A stretch of DNA of 64,000 nucleotides from Melastoma dodecandrum (taxonomy: Eukaryota > Streptophyta > Magnoliopsida > Myrtales > Melastomataceae): NCBI GenBank assembly GCA_029817715.1, contig JARUPY010000164.1:121001-185000 (forward strand), in the 5' to 3' direction. A program made the translations under genes and the position numbers. Numbering within the stretch: the stretch's first letter is position 1; the number at the start of each line of letters is the position of its first letter. Under the pieces are notes generated by a model. That model ran no database searches. It was not told where the DNA came from and saw nothing but the letters and a program-made list of their open reading frames with translations. Positions 34,131 through 44,138 of the stretch are shown one piece after another.

Positions 34131-34250
34131 GCTGCAAAGAGAAAGATATGATGGGGATGCAAGAAGGAGGGACAGTCCCGAAAGGTATGTCCTAACAAGG
34201 GAGAAAGTGAGCATAGTGATGCTGGTTCCGTTTCAGGGACGAAGGCGGCA

Positions 34251-35858
34251 GTGCTCTGCTGGCAGTGCAAGCAACTAGGACATCGTTCTTACGAATGTCC
34301 CAAGAAGCTGAAAACTGCGGATTCCCAGAAGGGGAAGGCTGAACTTAAGGAGAAAGCAAAAGCTGGCTCCAAGAGTGAGGCGAAACCAGATCTCCAGGTG
34401 GAGATGGCTAATCCCAAGGAGGCTGAGGCCAGATCTAAGGGAAAGGCGAAAGAATCCCAGAAGGGGATGGCTGGATATAAGGGAAAGGTAATAACCAATC
34501 CTAAGGAGAAAGCGGGAGTTTCCCAAAAGGGGAAGACGGATCTAAAGGAGAAAGGTAAAACCAACTCTGGAAGAGACGTGAAGAAAGATCTTCAAAAGGA
34601 GATGATAGATCTGAAGGAGGAAAGCTCCAGAAGAGATGTGAAAATGGCAGATCTGAAAGACAAGGCAAAAACCGAGTCAGAGGAGAAAGCCAGGAAGAAG
34701 AGAAAAGCCAAGAGGCTTGGATCTTCTGGTCCCAAAGGGGATGATTCTGCAAAGGATGGTCCTAAGAAGGACGGAAAGGTTGAAGAACCTTGGTGGTCTC
34801 CGTTGACCATGGAGCAGTTTAACTACTGTCGAAACCACTTAGCCAAAGAGCAGAAAATTTCCATTAATCAAGCTGTGAAATCCTACAAGGCTTTGTTACA
34901 ATGCAAGGATGATCAGAAAGAGAAAGTGGAAACACAGTATGCTGAGGAAGAGGCTAAGTTTAAGGCTATAATTGGCGAGCCAATTCAAGTGGTCGACCCT
35001 GAACCAAGGGGAGAACCAGAGGAAGCGGCTCCAATGGAGTGTGAGCAATACTTCGACTTTGGAAGTGCTTACGCAGCAATGGAAGGTAATCTTGAAAAGA
35101 AAGAAAGCCTTGAGGAAGCAATTCCTGTAAGAGACTCAGTCGAAGAGTCTGGTGAGAATGTTCACGGTGACATAGGTCACAATGGCAAAGGCCATGTTGG
35201 GAAAACCCAAGAGGATCTGGGAGGATCCTGGTTTTTTGATCAAGACTCATTTGAGAATGAATCCCTAAGTTGGGATGCGTCTGTGGTCTGTGGAGGACTC
35301 ATGGGTGGCATCAAGTATGATGACAAGCGCCAAATTGAGTTTTTCGCAAGAAAGACCGTTGAGTACATCAAAGATCTGGAGTATAAGCTATCAATTATGG
35401 CTTCAGGTGAGGAGGAGCTGTCCCGAGTTGAAAAAGAAAGACAGCAGATTTTCTCCACAACGATGTCTATAATACCAGGGGAAATCAAAGACTATGAAGT
35501 CCCAAAGGTAGTAGTGGACATGAGTGAATCCTCACTTGAGGAAAACACTGTACTACAGCCGTATCTACATTGGATATCGGGGAAGTGGCTGTCTCTGAGA
35601 ATTCACTCAGATATGGTGGGAGTAGCAGCGCCTTACGTATATGCTGGGTTTGTAGACATACTAGAGATCGACAGATCCGAACCAGAATGTATGGAACCCC
35701 TGCCTATGTTGGTAAGGTTTGTACTCGGATGCCTAGACTACGGACCAAAGTATGCCACGGCGTTGATTACTAGCACAATAATGGAGGAGGAAGACCATCC
35801 GCAGTATGGGAAGGTGATACTTCAAAATCTGCAAGTATGGGAACATCCACCCTTGTGA
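34251..35858 (+). CDS. Viral ORF2, Lys/Glu-rich protein with zinc knuckle, function unknown
   Basis: Uninterrupted frame of about 535 codons in the +1 frame relative to ORF1. It can be extended upstream in frame to about 34165, overlapping the end of ORF1. It opens with a knuckle CWQCKQLGHRSYEC (C-x2-C-x4-H-x4-C), but the first in-frame ATG is near 34405, after the knuckle. Residues about 25-160 are imperfect repeats of PKEKA / SQKGK / DLKEK type. A folded-looking part follows from WWSPLTMEQFNYCRNHLAKE to the end, with coiled-coil potential near ARKTVEYIKDLEYKLSIM. I recognise no domain and find no transactivator motif. Translation could involve a non-AUG start, frameshifting or reinitiation. 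That it stays open over 1.6 kb while ORF1 has stops is notable. Confidence 0.6.
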   Translation: MLCWQCKQLGHRSYECPKKLKTADSQKGKAELKEKAKAGSKSEAKPDLQVEMANPKEAEARSKGKAKESQKGMAGYKGKVITNPKEKAGVSQKGKTDLKEKGKTNSGRDVKKDLQKEMIDLKEESSRRDVKMADLKDKAKTESEEKARKKRKAKRLGSSGPKGDDSAKDGPKKDGKVEEPWWSPLTMEQFNYCRNHLAKEQKISINQAVKSYKALLQCKDDQKEKVETQYAEEEAKFKAIIGEPIQVVDPEPRGEPEEAAPMECEQYFDFGSAYAAMEGNLEKKESLEEAIPVRDSVEESGENVHGDIGHNGKGHVGKTQEDLGGSWFFDQDSFENESLSWDASVVCGGLMGGIKYDDKRQIEFFARKTVEYIKDLEYKLSIMASGEEELSRVEKERQQIFSTTMSIIPGEIKDYEVPKVVVDMSESSLEENTVLQPYLHWISGKWLSLRIHSDMVGVAAPYVYAGFVDILEIDRSEPECMEPLPMLVRFVLGCLDYGPKYATALITSTIMEEEDHPQYGKVILQNLQVWEHPPL

Positions 35859-35871
35859 GAGTAGGCGTCTG

Positions 35872-36393
35872 GTGGAACCTCAACGACAGGACCTCGATCA
35901 GAGAGGTTTATGGCGGAAATACTACAAGGACAAAACAGTCCGAAAGGCCATAAAAGTTGAGTTCCTTAAGGATGTGTTGGAGCATGTGTTAGCCCGCAAG
36001 GACGAATACTACGTGCTCTGTGATGGTATGATCACCGTCACGATTCTTCGGTCAAATCTAAGCCTCATCGATGAACAAGCAGGAGACCGAGGATGGCAGA
36101 GAATGCTCGACCTTCTGGATAGCTTCTGGAGGCGAGAGAACTCTGAGTTGCACCTCCGAACCGACACCTTCGAGGTTTGGAGTAAGATTGCTGATTTTAC
36201 AGACAAGACTCTAAATCAGCAAATCGAGCATGATGAGAGAGCCCAACAAATTCTTAAAGCGGTTCAAGACCCACCAGGACTATTAGAGAAAGAAGGAGTT
36301 GGCGAAACTTCAAGAGCCAACGACAATGAAGGAGTCTCCCAGGACAGCGCGCCAATGCAGACGGGAGAAGATAATTGTAGAAGGATAGACTAG
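35872..36393 (+). CDS. Viral ORF3, function unknown
   Basis: Frame of about 173 codons beginning 14 bases after the ORF2 stop, in a different frame, with no early ATG; the first in-frame ATG is near 36028. It contains KYYKDKTVRKAIKVEFLKDV, YYVLCDGMITVTILRSNLSL, RGWQRMLDLLDSFWRRENSE and a hydrophilic tail. It could be a separate product or the C-terminus of ORF2 displaced by an indel. No family recognised. Confidence 0.45.
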   Translation: MEPQRQDLDQRGLWRKYYKDKTVRKAIKVEFLKDVLEHVLARKDEYYVLCDGMITVTILRSNLSLIDEQAGDRGWQRMLDLLDSFWRRENSELHLRTDTFEVWSKIADFTDKTLNQQIEHDERAQQILKAVQDPPGLLEKEGVGETSRANDNEGVSQDSAPMQTGEDNCRRID

Positions 36394-36727
36394 GACATTT
36401 TTGTCGGTCATTAGGACCCCACTAACTTTTGAAATAGTTAGATTCCTTTTACTTTTGAGCTAGCAAACAGTACATAGGCACCAGCTCCCTTGTGTATATA
36501 TTCACAAGCCCTCTACCTCATTTGGGGAGGCGAATCAAATAGAGAAATTCTCTCTCAAAAACTCTGAGTAAGAAATCTCTGAATCGCTCTCCGAATACCT
36601 TAAGGAACCAAGAGTAAGGTGGTTAGAATTAATCAACATTGGTTAAGACTAACGGAAGGTCAGATCGAAATATCAAGAACTTTGTAGGGAGTATAGTCTT
36701 GGGCTGAAACCTGGGATGATGAGTGTC

Positions 36728-36739
36728 TATATAAGACCC
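36728..36739 (+). promoter_or_regulatory. Candidate pregenomic RNA promoter TATA box
   Basis: CTATATAAGACC is a canonical plant TATA box, located after the last large ORF and about 590 bases before the primer site, where caulimovirids have their single main promoter. An earlier TGTATATATTCAC at about 36492 is weaker. Confidence 0.65.
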
Positions 36740-36987
36740 TCAGTGTAAGGGCATTGGAATGACACAGAAGAGCCTCTCCAGTTTGGGATGCGTTCGCTGA
36801 ATTCTCTAGTTTGAGAATTGTGTTACTCTTGGATCTCTATTGTTGCGGAAGCTTGGTGAACCCTCTGAGCAACCCACTGAGTTAAGGTATGATAAACTTT
36901 CCGCTGTGTAGTTTATGATAATCTTCATGATCTAATAAGATTGTGAAGGTGGTGCAAAAGCACGACAGTTGCGAAAGCACGAGTCTT

Positions 36988-37155
36988 ATGACTGATTGTC
37001 CAAACCCCGAGCTCCTACATTTGGATCACGGTGTGGGCAAGGATTCTGCTACTGGACTTCTCAACACGGTAGTGGATCGACTGGCAGGCCTCTCAGCGCA
37101 AATACAACAGTTAATTGAGCTTGTGGATAGCTATTCTAAGAAATTAGAAAGCTGA
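36988..37155 (+). CDS. Small leader ORF, coiled-coil-like
   Basis: Starts at the ATG at 36988 and encodes about 55 residues, including LLNTVVDRLAGLSAQIQQLI and ELVDSYSKKLES, with Leu/Ile/Val in heptad-like spacing. Caulimovirid leaders usually hold short ORFs used in ribosome shunting, and some family members have small coiled-coil virion-associated proteins. Either reading is an inference. It is intact. Confidence 0.4.
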   Translation: MTDCPNPELLHLDHGVGKDSATGLLNTVVDRLAGLSAQIQQLIELVDSYSKKLES

Positions 37156-37317
37156 CTCTCTTGCAGAGTGAATTTGAGGAATATTTCCTTGAAGGTAAAT
37201 CCAATCTTGGGTTTGCGGCAAGTTCGAGATACTCAAACGAGTATTCGAGGTTGGCAGAACGCCGGCGACAGAGACAACTGAGAAAATCTTCTTAAGTCTG
37301 ATTCCTGTTTATGAAAT

Positions 37318-37329
37318 TGGTATCAGAGC
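37318..37329 (+). promoter_or_regulatory. tRNA-Met primer-binding site of the virus
   Basis: TGGTATCAGAGC is identical to the complement of the initiator tRNA-Met 3' end, the minus-strand primer site conserved in caulimovirids and conventionally base 1 of their genomes. It lies downstream of the leader ORF, showing that the integrated copy starts and ends at another point of the circle. Confidence 0.9.
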
Positions 37330-37881
37330 CGCTTAAGAAGAATTAATTTTCTTATTGTCTGAGAAAGATTAACTTAGGAACTGAAATAAAGAGGATAAAC
37401 TTGAAACAAGTCAAAAGTATAGGATACCTAGAGATACGGTTTAAACTTCAGGATAGATCAGAAAAAACGAGTAAAGTTGAGGATATATTTGATAATTAGG
37501 CCTTTTAAGAATGTGTTATGAGATTTTTTTCTATCGTGTACAGGGTGTCCCAATGGACAAATTCAAGTTGACGGTTAGCCTGATAAAATGGAACGGCAAT
37601 GACATGAAGATGTCTGTTTTCAGTAAGCTAAAGGAAGTTCAGGATTCGAAGGTGAAAACTTGCAAAGGGAAAAAAAATTGAACCCAGTACCAGAGTCCAT
37701 GGGATGACTTAAAATCAGGCACCGAAGGACGACAAACAATTTTTGGCATAGGTTATCATACTTGTGAGTATTTTGATGTTGTGGATACAGCTTCACCTGT
37801 GGCATGGAAAAACATAATTTCAGTTCTAAAATTGAACAGTAATATTAGGATAAGCGTTTTGACATATCTCACCCGATTATG
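37330..37881 (+). other. Sequence after the viral primer site, boundary unclear
   Basis: An AATAAA at 37385 could serve as a polyadenylation signal. A 42-codon ORF at 37553-37681 (MDKFKLTVSLIKWNGNDMKM) follows a splice-acceptor-like TGTACAG and looks protein-like, resembling the N-terminus of a transposon-type protein, though I cannot name it. The right edge of the viral insert lies before this ORF. Confidence 0.35.
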
Positions 37882-39020
37882 TCACAGTAACATTAGGCCG
37901 TACACGGTTAATTCATCATCTGTCTTAAGTTTGTGGTTTTCCAAAGGGTTGGTTTCCGAAAGACTGTTGTTAGCAAATAGTTGACCATTGAACATGATGG
38001 ATCCACTGGCACGGGTGCAGATTTCAGTTCTCCGCTTGGAAGCACCCGCTTCCCTTTTTGCTTGTTCTGGTTCATCCATCCCTAGACCTCCAAGGACATT
38101 GACTAACTCCTGAATGGGATGTTGTACTTGGCAATAAGATGAAACAGATTTCGCTCCCTGGTGGCATAGCCGTCGGCAAGCGCTCAATTTACCCCTTGCC
38201 CGAAACTCTTCGTCGATTATGTCGTATGTGGTCATGCCTAGATCGACAACCACAATAGTTTTCACAATTTTTGTCCATCATTGCATAACAAGAGATGGCG
38301 GCATGATATGCATGCCCTCGAACTTCGCAACATGAAGCAATTGCGCACATGGCACGCCGTAGGTCTCAAAGTGGAAGCAACTGCACTATTAGTTTATGTC
38401 CGGACTTTGAAGATGCAACCTTAGCAACAAAAGATGTCACCGCATGATCGTAGGTAAACTATGGAGATGTTTCCGTCTGTCAAGCCTTCAAAGAAAAACA
38501 ACGATTCCCTTTGAATCTGGGGCTACACCTTACGAAATGACCATGTGTAAACTCTTCTAGCATCCTCAATAAGACGTCGTGGCATTGTACGCATATGGTA
38601 AGATTTATGTGAGGAATTGTAGTCCTCTTTGATTTCTCTATGCCAGAGATCTGACACAGCTCTTTCGAAATGATGAACGAACTCATGAAGTTTTTGAGTA
38701 GACCTTAGGTATCCCTTCGTGTACGCATGCATCGGCTCGCACCGTTGAGTGCTCCTAAGTCGGCCCAAAAATGCCCTTGACAATACGTCTGCCACCATGT
38801 ATGTCATCATTCGTATAGTTGTTCTATCCATCATAGACTAATAGAACCAGGAATCTTCACAAACTCCTCCCACACCAGTTCAACCACTTCATTGTGGCTT
38901 GTGTTGTACATGAAGGATGAAATGGTGGACCTCGAAGCTGGATCGTGCACATGTTGAGTGATATAAGGATGGTTATTGTTTCGCCCACATATCATCCCCC
39001 GTCGCCAACTGAAGCTATCA
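37882..39020 (-). pseudogene. FAR1-like (Mutator-type) transposase fragment, C-terminal part
   Basis: Minus-strand text reads N to C: SHNEVVELVWEEFVKIPGSI, then LRSTQRCEPMHAYTKGYLRS, LHEFVHHFERAVSDLWHREI and a SWIM-type zinc finger near 38290-38430 with HFETYGVPCAQLLHV. The tail runs to 37882. The STQRCExMN-like block plus SWIM finger identify the FAR1/FHY3-type MULE transposase family. Several frame breaks are present. The upstream part continues on the far side of element D at 44139-44260. Confidence 0.75.
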
Positions 39021-39792
39021 TGATATGGGGATGACAAGGAATAGATGATTTCAATACCAAAAGGGCAAAGGGAATGTCACTGAAAAGGGTACGGAATATA
39101 GTGACGTGGAGTATGGACGGAAGGGGTGTAGGATAAGCGGCTAAATGATGAAAAGGAAGGGATGAGATCAACCTCCAGGGATATTGATGCACCACCGTGA
39201 AAGAAGACTCAGATAGATTCGTTTGACCGTGGATTCAGAGACACCACCACGAATAAGACGAGGGTGAGGAATATTGCAGAGGATAAAAATATACCACCAC
39301 TGGTTAAACGCTCAACTCAATCTGCACTTGGAATCCACCAAATGAAGAACGAGGTTGATGAAGAATCTACTCACTTCGGTTAGAAGACGAAATTCTTACA
39401 AATGGGTTTTTTAATTCACGATTATCTGCTCAAATGAGAGTACAATGGCACCTTATATAGTAGCCTTGAAATGAAAAGAAATAAATGCAAGACTTTGAAT
39501 CTAAAATGATGCATACATAGCCAGATTAATGGATGAACCATAAATGGCTTATTGGAAGTGCAACTAGTTATAAATGAAGATGCATGAATGGAGAGGTGAT
39601 GAACGGTCTCGTGACTTGAACCGTTCTCAATTCTGGTCGTTTGAACTTGACTTCACGTGATAAGCCTTCTTTAGTTGTCGCTCGATTAACGGATCTCGAT
39701 TGAGCTGGCCTCGATGCTCAGTCCGTCGCTGATGTGCAAAGTTACTGATGGGCAATGACATGGGTGTGGGTGAGTTGTCGACCGTCTTTGTA
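39021..39792 (-). repeat. 3' LTR of element D
   Basis: 772 bp starting TGATATGGGGATGACAAGG, matching 43307 onward throughout. TATA box on the minus strand (CTATATAAGG) near 39449. The outer end is read as ...TTTGTA at 39792, followed directly by integrase coding. Confidence 0.85.
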
Positions 39793-40200
39793 TCCGCTAC
39801 ATTGGTTGCATCATCCGTCTTCTGTCATGGAATGAAATGTGCCATCTTCGAGAATCTATCGACCACCACCATGATCGAATCCTTCCTCCGTTGCGTCCTT
39901 AGTAGTCCTAGGACGAAATTCATACTTACATGCTCCCATGGTCACTTCGAGACAAGCAAGGGAGTATACAATCTTTGAAGCTGAACTCGACTCTTCGCTT
40001 GTTGGCATGTCGCACATCTAAAATCAAGATTTCTGACCTGTTGCTCCATTTGCAGCTAATAAAAGTGCTCCTGAAGCATCGATAATGTTTTGTCGATTCC
40101 AAAATGTCTAACGATTCCTCCTCCATGGACTTCTCGAATGAGCAGCTCTCGAGTAGAACTCCCAGGAATACATAACTTAGAATCTCGAAATAAGAATCCA
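39793..40200 (-). pseudogene. Integrase remnant of element D
   Basis: The minus strand shows SSTRELLIREVHGGGIVRHF, FRCATCQQAKSRVQLQ (HHCC finger), [12 protein letters not shown] and [17 protein letters not shown]. It stops after ATNVADTKTVD exactly where the 3' LTR begins, so the second Asp, the Glu and the C-terminal domain are missing. Confidence 0.8.
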
Positions 40201-40439
40201 TTCACCCGATGGAATCAATCGACAGCCTGATTCATGCATTAGATGAAAATCCTTCCAAAGTCTTCATCATCCTTATACAGATCCTTCAAGTACTCAAATC
40301 CAATCAACTTTGACTCCATTGTGGATAGTAGAGTCATCTTCCTCGAGAGAGCATCAATGACTACATTCTTCACTCATGGTTTGTGCTTCAAGACAAAGGG
40401 GAAAGGTTATAGAAACTCGACCCACTTTGCATGTTGTCG

Positions 40440-40880
40440 ACTGGGCTTATGCTGACTGTTGATGTATTTGAAAGCTTCATGGTCGGTGTGTAACACGAAC
40501 TCTCGGGGCAGCAAGTAATGGCTCCACGTCTCAAGTATTCGAGTGATGGCTAGGAACTCCTTGTCGTACGTCGAGTAGTTATGTTTGGCACCACTGAGCT
40601 TCTAGCTAAGGTATTCAATGGGTATTTCCTCTAGCAACAAGACTCCTCTGATCCCAACTCCAGATGCATCACATTCGACTTCGAATAGTTTCACAAAGTC
40701 ATGTATGGCAAGAACGGGTGTTTTGCTTAGACACTCATTCAGTCATTCGAAACTAGCTTGTACGACTAAAGCCCACTCGAACTTGTCTCCCTTCAAACAT
40801 TCGGTGAGTGGGGCTGTGATCGAGCTGAAACCTCGAATGAACCTCCTATAGAATGATGCTAAGCCATGAAAGCTTCAAAC
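40440..40880 (-). pseudogene. RNase H remnant of element D
   Basis: Contains DASGVGIRGVLLEEIPIEYL, KHNYSTYDKEFLAITRILET and VLHTDHEAFKYINSQHK with catalytic Asp, Glu and Asp in place. In-frame stops appear between them. Confidence 0.8.
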
Positions 40881-40889
40881 GTCGTGGAA

Positions 40890-41769
40890 ACTCTTTGGTG
40901 TCGACCACTCCTTAATCGCTTCGATCTTTCTTTTATCAACCTTGATTCCTGCAACAGATACTATAAAACAAAGAAATATCAGATTCGGTTAAAAGAGCTC
41001 ACACTTCTTAAGATTACCATACAGCTTCTCCCCCTGAAGTGTGCGGAACACAACCCCCAAATGGTCGACATGCTCCTCATTGTTACGACTATAGATGAGG
41101 ATGTCGTCGAAGTAGACTACCAAAAACTTTTCCATAAAAGGTCGCAAGACATGGGTCATCAATGACATGAAAGTGCTAGGTGCGTTTGAGAAACCAAAGG
41201 GCATCCACCAACCATTCGTCCAACCCATACTTAGTCTTGAAGGTTCCCTTCAACTCGTCGCCTTCTTTCATTCGAATCTGGTGGTAGCCACTTTACAAAT
41301 CTACTTTCGAAAACACCTGCGCTCCATGCAACTCATCCAACATATCAACTAGTTGAGGAATAGGAAAACGATATTTCATTGTGATCTTGTTGATCGCTTG
41401 ACTATCTATGCACATTCTTCAAGTGCCATAGTTCTTCGGCACCAATATTGCTGGGACTGAGCAAGAGCTCAAACTCTCTCGAACAAAGCCCTTCGTAACT
41501 AACTCATCGGCCTGCATCTGTAGCTCCGTAGCTTCCTCTGGATTGCATCGATAAGCTGGTCGACTAGATAGAGATGCTCCTGGAATCAAGTCAATCTGGT
41601 GTTGAATGCTTCGTATCGGCGGTCGTTCGACTGGCAGCTTCTCTGGAAACACATCCTTGAACTCCTTAAGTATGGATACGGTTAGGGGATAGCTCGTCGC
41701 TTGACCCAGGGCTCCTTCGACAAGAACCACAAAGAAAGCCTTCTCACCTTCATGGATTGCTCTAACCAA
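40890..41769 (-). pseudogene. Reverse transcriptase remnant of element D
   Basis: 41769-41419 holds VSILKEFKDVFPEKLPVERP, IQHQIDLIPGASLSSRPAYR and FVRESLSSCSVPAILVPK. 41228-40989 holds [20 protein letters not shown], the active-site box YFDD in [20 protein letters not shown], and [14 protein letters not shown]. The DYRALN and LxSGYHQ blocks lie between, out of frame, at 41230-41420. Confidence 0.85.
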
Positions 41770-42260
41770 TTGTAACCCCTTGAAAGGCTGATCGATAGAT
41801 CGATTCTATGGTGCTATCATAGGCAGAGTGGTCAGGGACATCAAACTGACCTTCTTCTCGTCGACGCTGATGGTATAGGTATTGCGGTACCCTTCATGTT
41901 GCGCGCATCGTTCAATCTGCAATGGTCTTCCTAGGAGAAAGTGGCACGCCTCGGCAAAAAACTTCACCCTTGTAGCTTTTCCCAATAGAAAATGGAACTC
42001 ACGCTCTCTGGGTCACTCGAACATCACTCTCCTTGTTGAGCCATTGTAGTCGATATGGATGAGGATGGGTTTCGTTAAGCAACTTAAGCTTTCCGGCCAT
42101 CGTCATCGACACGGCGTTGGTGTAGCTTCCGCTAGCCACATTTACCAAACAAACTTTTCCTTCAACTTTGCACCTAGTGTGAAAAGTACTTTTTCTTTGA
42201 TTCTCCTCTCTAGCGGGTGTCACGCTTATAACTTTTCGGATGACCAACAACTCTCCTTCG
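41770..42260 (-). pseudogene. Aspartic protease remnant of element D
   Basis: 42250-41999 reads CKVEGKVCLVNVASGSYTNA, then MTMAGKLKLLNETHPHPYRL and QWLNKESDVRVTQRA, the usual chromovirus protease order. The position of the catalytic Asp in the expected D-(S/G)-G loop is occupied by Ala-Ser-Gly, so the active site is lost. Confidence 0.7.
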
Positions 42261-42339
42261 TCCAGGTACTACTTAATCTCCTCTGCATCCTAAATAGGAT
42301 CGACGTTCTAATCCAACTCTCTTCTCTATCGGACAGCTT

Positions 42340-43140
42340 TCTAATGACAACGTGATAACGTTTCTCCTCATCGGACACTCAGAAGCCATGTGTCATATTC
42401 CTTTGCACTTGAAACATCGTCGAATGGAATCTCGCTCGTTTCACTTGAGTTCAGGTTTGGTAGTTAATGGTGGAGTTTTTCTTGACGTCGTCGACGGTGG
42501 CTTTCCCTATGTGCCACTCCCCTTGTTGAAAGGCGGAGCCCTCAAGAATGGGCAGGCACTCGATCTCCTTACTTGATACTGCTCAACATTGTGGGCAAGC
42601 GCTCTAACATCGTCGAAGGTCTAATACTACTGAAGTTTGACTACATCCACAATCTGAGGCTTAACTCCTCGAAGATACCTGGCAACGATTTGCTCTTGGG
42701 CTTCTTGGACATCACACAGCAGCAATAGTCTCTCGAACTCACTCATATAGTCCGATACACTTGAAACTTGTTGAAGCGACTCTACTTTTAAGGAAGAGAT
42801 CTCGTCGATAATGCTCGGGCAGAGTCGTAGCCCTCTTCATTTAAGACCACGTAAGAATTTTATTACGTCCTTCCCTTTGGCACTGTTGGTTGGAATTCTC
42901 CCACCATAAGCAGGCATACTTCTTCATCTTTAATGCTACCAACTTAACCTTTCGTTCATCGGGCACCTCTTCATAGTCGAAGATGTGCTCTACCGTGTGC
43001 ATCCAATAGATGAACTTCTCGGGATCCAAGTTTCCTTCGAACTTCGGAATCTGAACACTCATCGTCGGTGCTATTCTCTCCTCCCTCCGGGGAAGATCCT
43101 CGTTGAGAATCCCCATGCCACGGGTTCTCCTCATTATCGT
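42340..43140 (-). pseudogene. gag remnant of element D
   Basis: 43134-42841 has SVQIPKFEGNLDPEKFIYWM, HIFDYEEVPDERKVKLVALK and KYACLWWENSNQQ. The region to 42600 continues gag out of frame. A knuckle CFKCKGI-stop-HMASEC is at 42365-42420, with a stop replacing the Gly. Family role: particle formation and RNA binding. Confidence 0.8.
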
Positions 43141-43306
43141 TATCTAATCGATTGCGGGATGTCAATGCATGATGAGTCCGCAACTACAGTAGTTGTTGCT
43201 GAAGATCCGTGATCAACTACTCAAGCCGAGCAACTTGTGCTTCGTCTAGAGTCATACCGCGTTGGAATCTTTCGACCATTAACAATCATGCGCTCAACGA
43301 CAAAGA

Positions 43307-44138
43307 TGATACGGGGACGACAATGAATAGATGATTCCAATACCGAAAGGGTAAAGGGAAGGTCATTGAAAAGGGTGTTGAACTGAGTGAAGTGGGGTAT
43401 AGACGAAACGCGTGTAGGATAGGCGGCAGAAATGAAAGCAAGGGTGGTGATCAACCTCCACTGATACAGATGCACCACCGTGAAAGAAGACTCGGATAGA
43501 CTCGTTTGACCATGGATACAGAGACACCACCAACACGAATAAGACGAGGGTGATGAACAACACGGAGGATACATAAACACTATCACCAGTTGAACGCTCA
43601 ACTCAATCTGCACTTGGAATCCACCAAATGAAGAACGAGATTGAAGGAAAATCCACTCACTTTAGTTAGAAGACAAAATTCTAACAGGGGGGTTTTTAAA
43701 TTCAAGATTATCTGCTCAAATGAGAGTACAAAGGCACCTTTATATAGTGGCCTTGAAAAGAAAAGAAATAAATGCAAGAATTTGATTCTAAAATGATGCA
43801 TCCATGGCCAGATTCATGGATGAACCATAAATGGCTTATTGGAAGTGAAACTAGTAATAACTGAAGATGCATGAAAGGAGAGGTGTATGAACGGTCTCGA
43901 GACTTGAACTGTTCTCAATGCTAGTCATTTGAACTTGACTTCACTCGATAAGCATTCTTTAGTTGTCGCTTGATTAACTTGTCTCGATCGAGCTGGCCTC
44001 GACGTTCAGTAGTCGCTCGATTAACTGATCACGATCAAGCTGGCCTCGACGCTCAGTCAGTCGCTGATGAACAAAGCGGCTCATCTTCTGATGGGCGATG
44101 ACATGGGTGTGGGTGAGTTGTCGACCATCTTTGCACCA
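43307..44138 (-). repeat. 5' LTR of element D
   Basis: 832 bp, TGATACGGGGACGACAATG to TTTGCACCA. Minus-strand TATA box CTATATAAAGG near 43740. It has a tandem duplication of roughly 48 bp at 43965-44070 (CGATTAACT...AGCTGGCCTCGACG) that is single in the 3' LTR. A degenerate tRNA-Met-type primer site lies at about 43290-43303. Confidence 0.85.

Larger units (their letters stand above)
29018..34195 (+). pseudogene. Viral ORF1 polyprotein, interrupted
   Basis: One reading frame spans 29300-34195, broken by TAG at 31208, TAA at 33173 and TGA at 33623. An ATG at 29018 (MAGEGKSSVNP) is in the same frame but meets TGA codons near 29147 and 29245, while a protein-like stretch runs in the next frame at 29103-29303; this suggests two small indels near the N-terminus. 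Domains in order: hydrophilic N-terminus, coat-like region with zinc knuckle, movement protein, protease, RT, RNase H. Beyond 29300 there is no frameshift in nearly 5 kb. Described as found; no corrected protein is offered. Confidence 0.85.
28900..37550 (+). other. Endogenous caulimovirid (plant pararetrovirus), about one genome length
   Basis: A single orientation carries coat-like region, movement protein, aspartic protease, RT and RNase H in one frame (29018-34195), then ORF2 (34251-35858), ORF3 (35872-36393), a noncoding leader with TATA box and a perfect 12-base tRNA-Met primer site at 37318. A movement protein plus that primer site and no LTRs or integrase identify Caulimoviridae rather than a retrotransposon. 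The size, about 8.5 kb, fits one genome opened upstream of the polyprotein. Three in-frame stops and shifted frames at the N-terminus show the copy is inactive. The genus is not assigned. Confidence 0.85.
39021..44138 (-). mobile_element. Element D: chromovirus-like Ty3/gypsy retrotransposon
   Basis: Two LTRs (39021-39792 and 43307-44138) flank minus-strand gag, protease, RT, RNase H and part of integrase. The 5-bp sequence TATCA stands directly outside both ends (39016-39020 and 44139-44143), the expected target duplication, and the interrupted FAR1-like gene continues on both sides. The gag opening (SVQIPKFEGNLDPEKFIYWM) is chromovirus-like. The integrase core end and any chromodomain are lost. 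Confidence 0.85.

Noticed and set aside
34275..34810. Long minus-strand frames rich in Phe/Leu/Ser
   Set aside because: They are antisense shadows of the Lys/Glu-rich ORF2 repeats.
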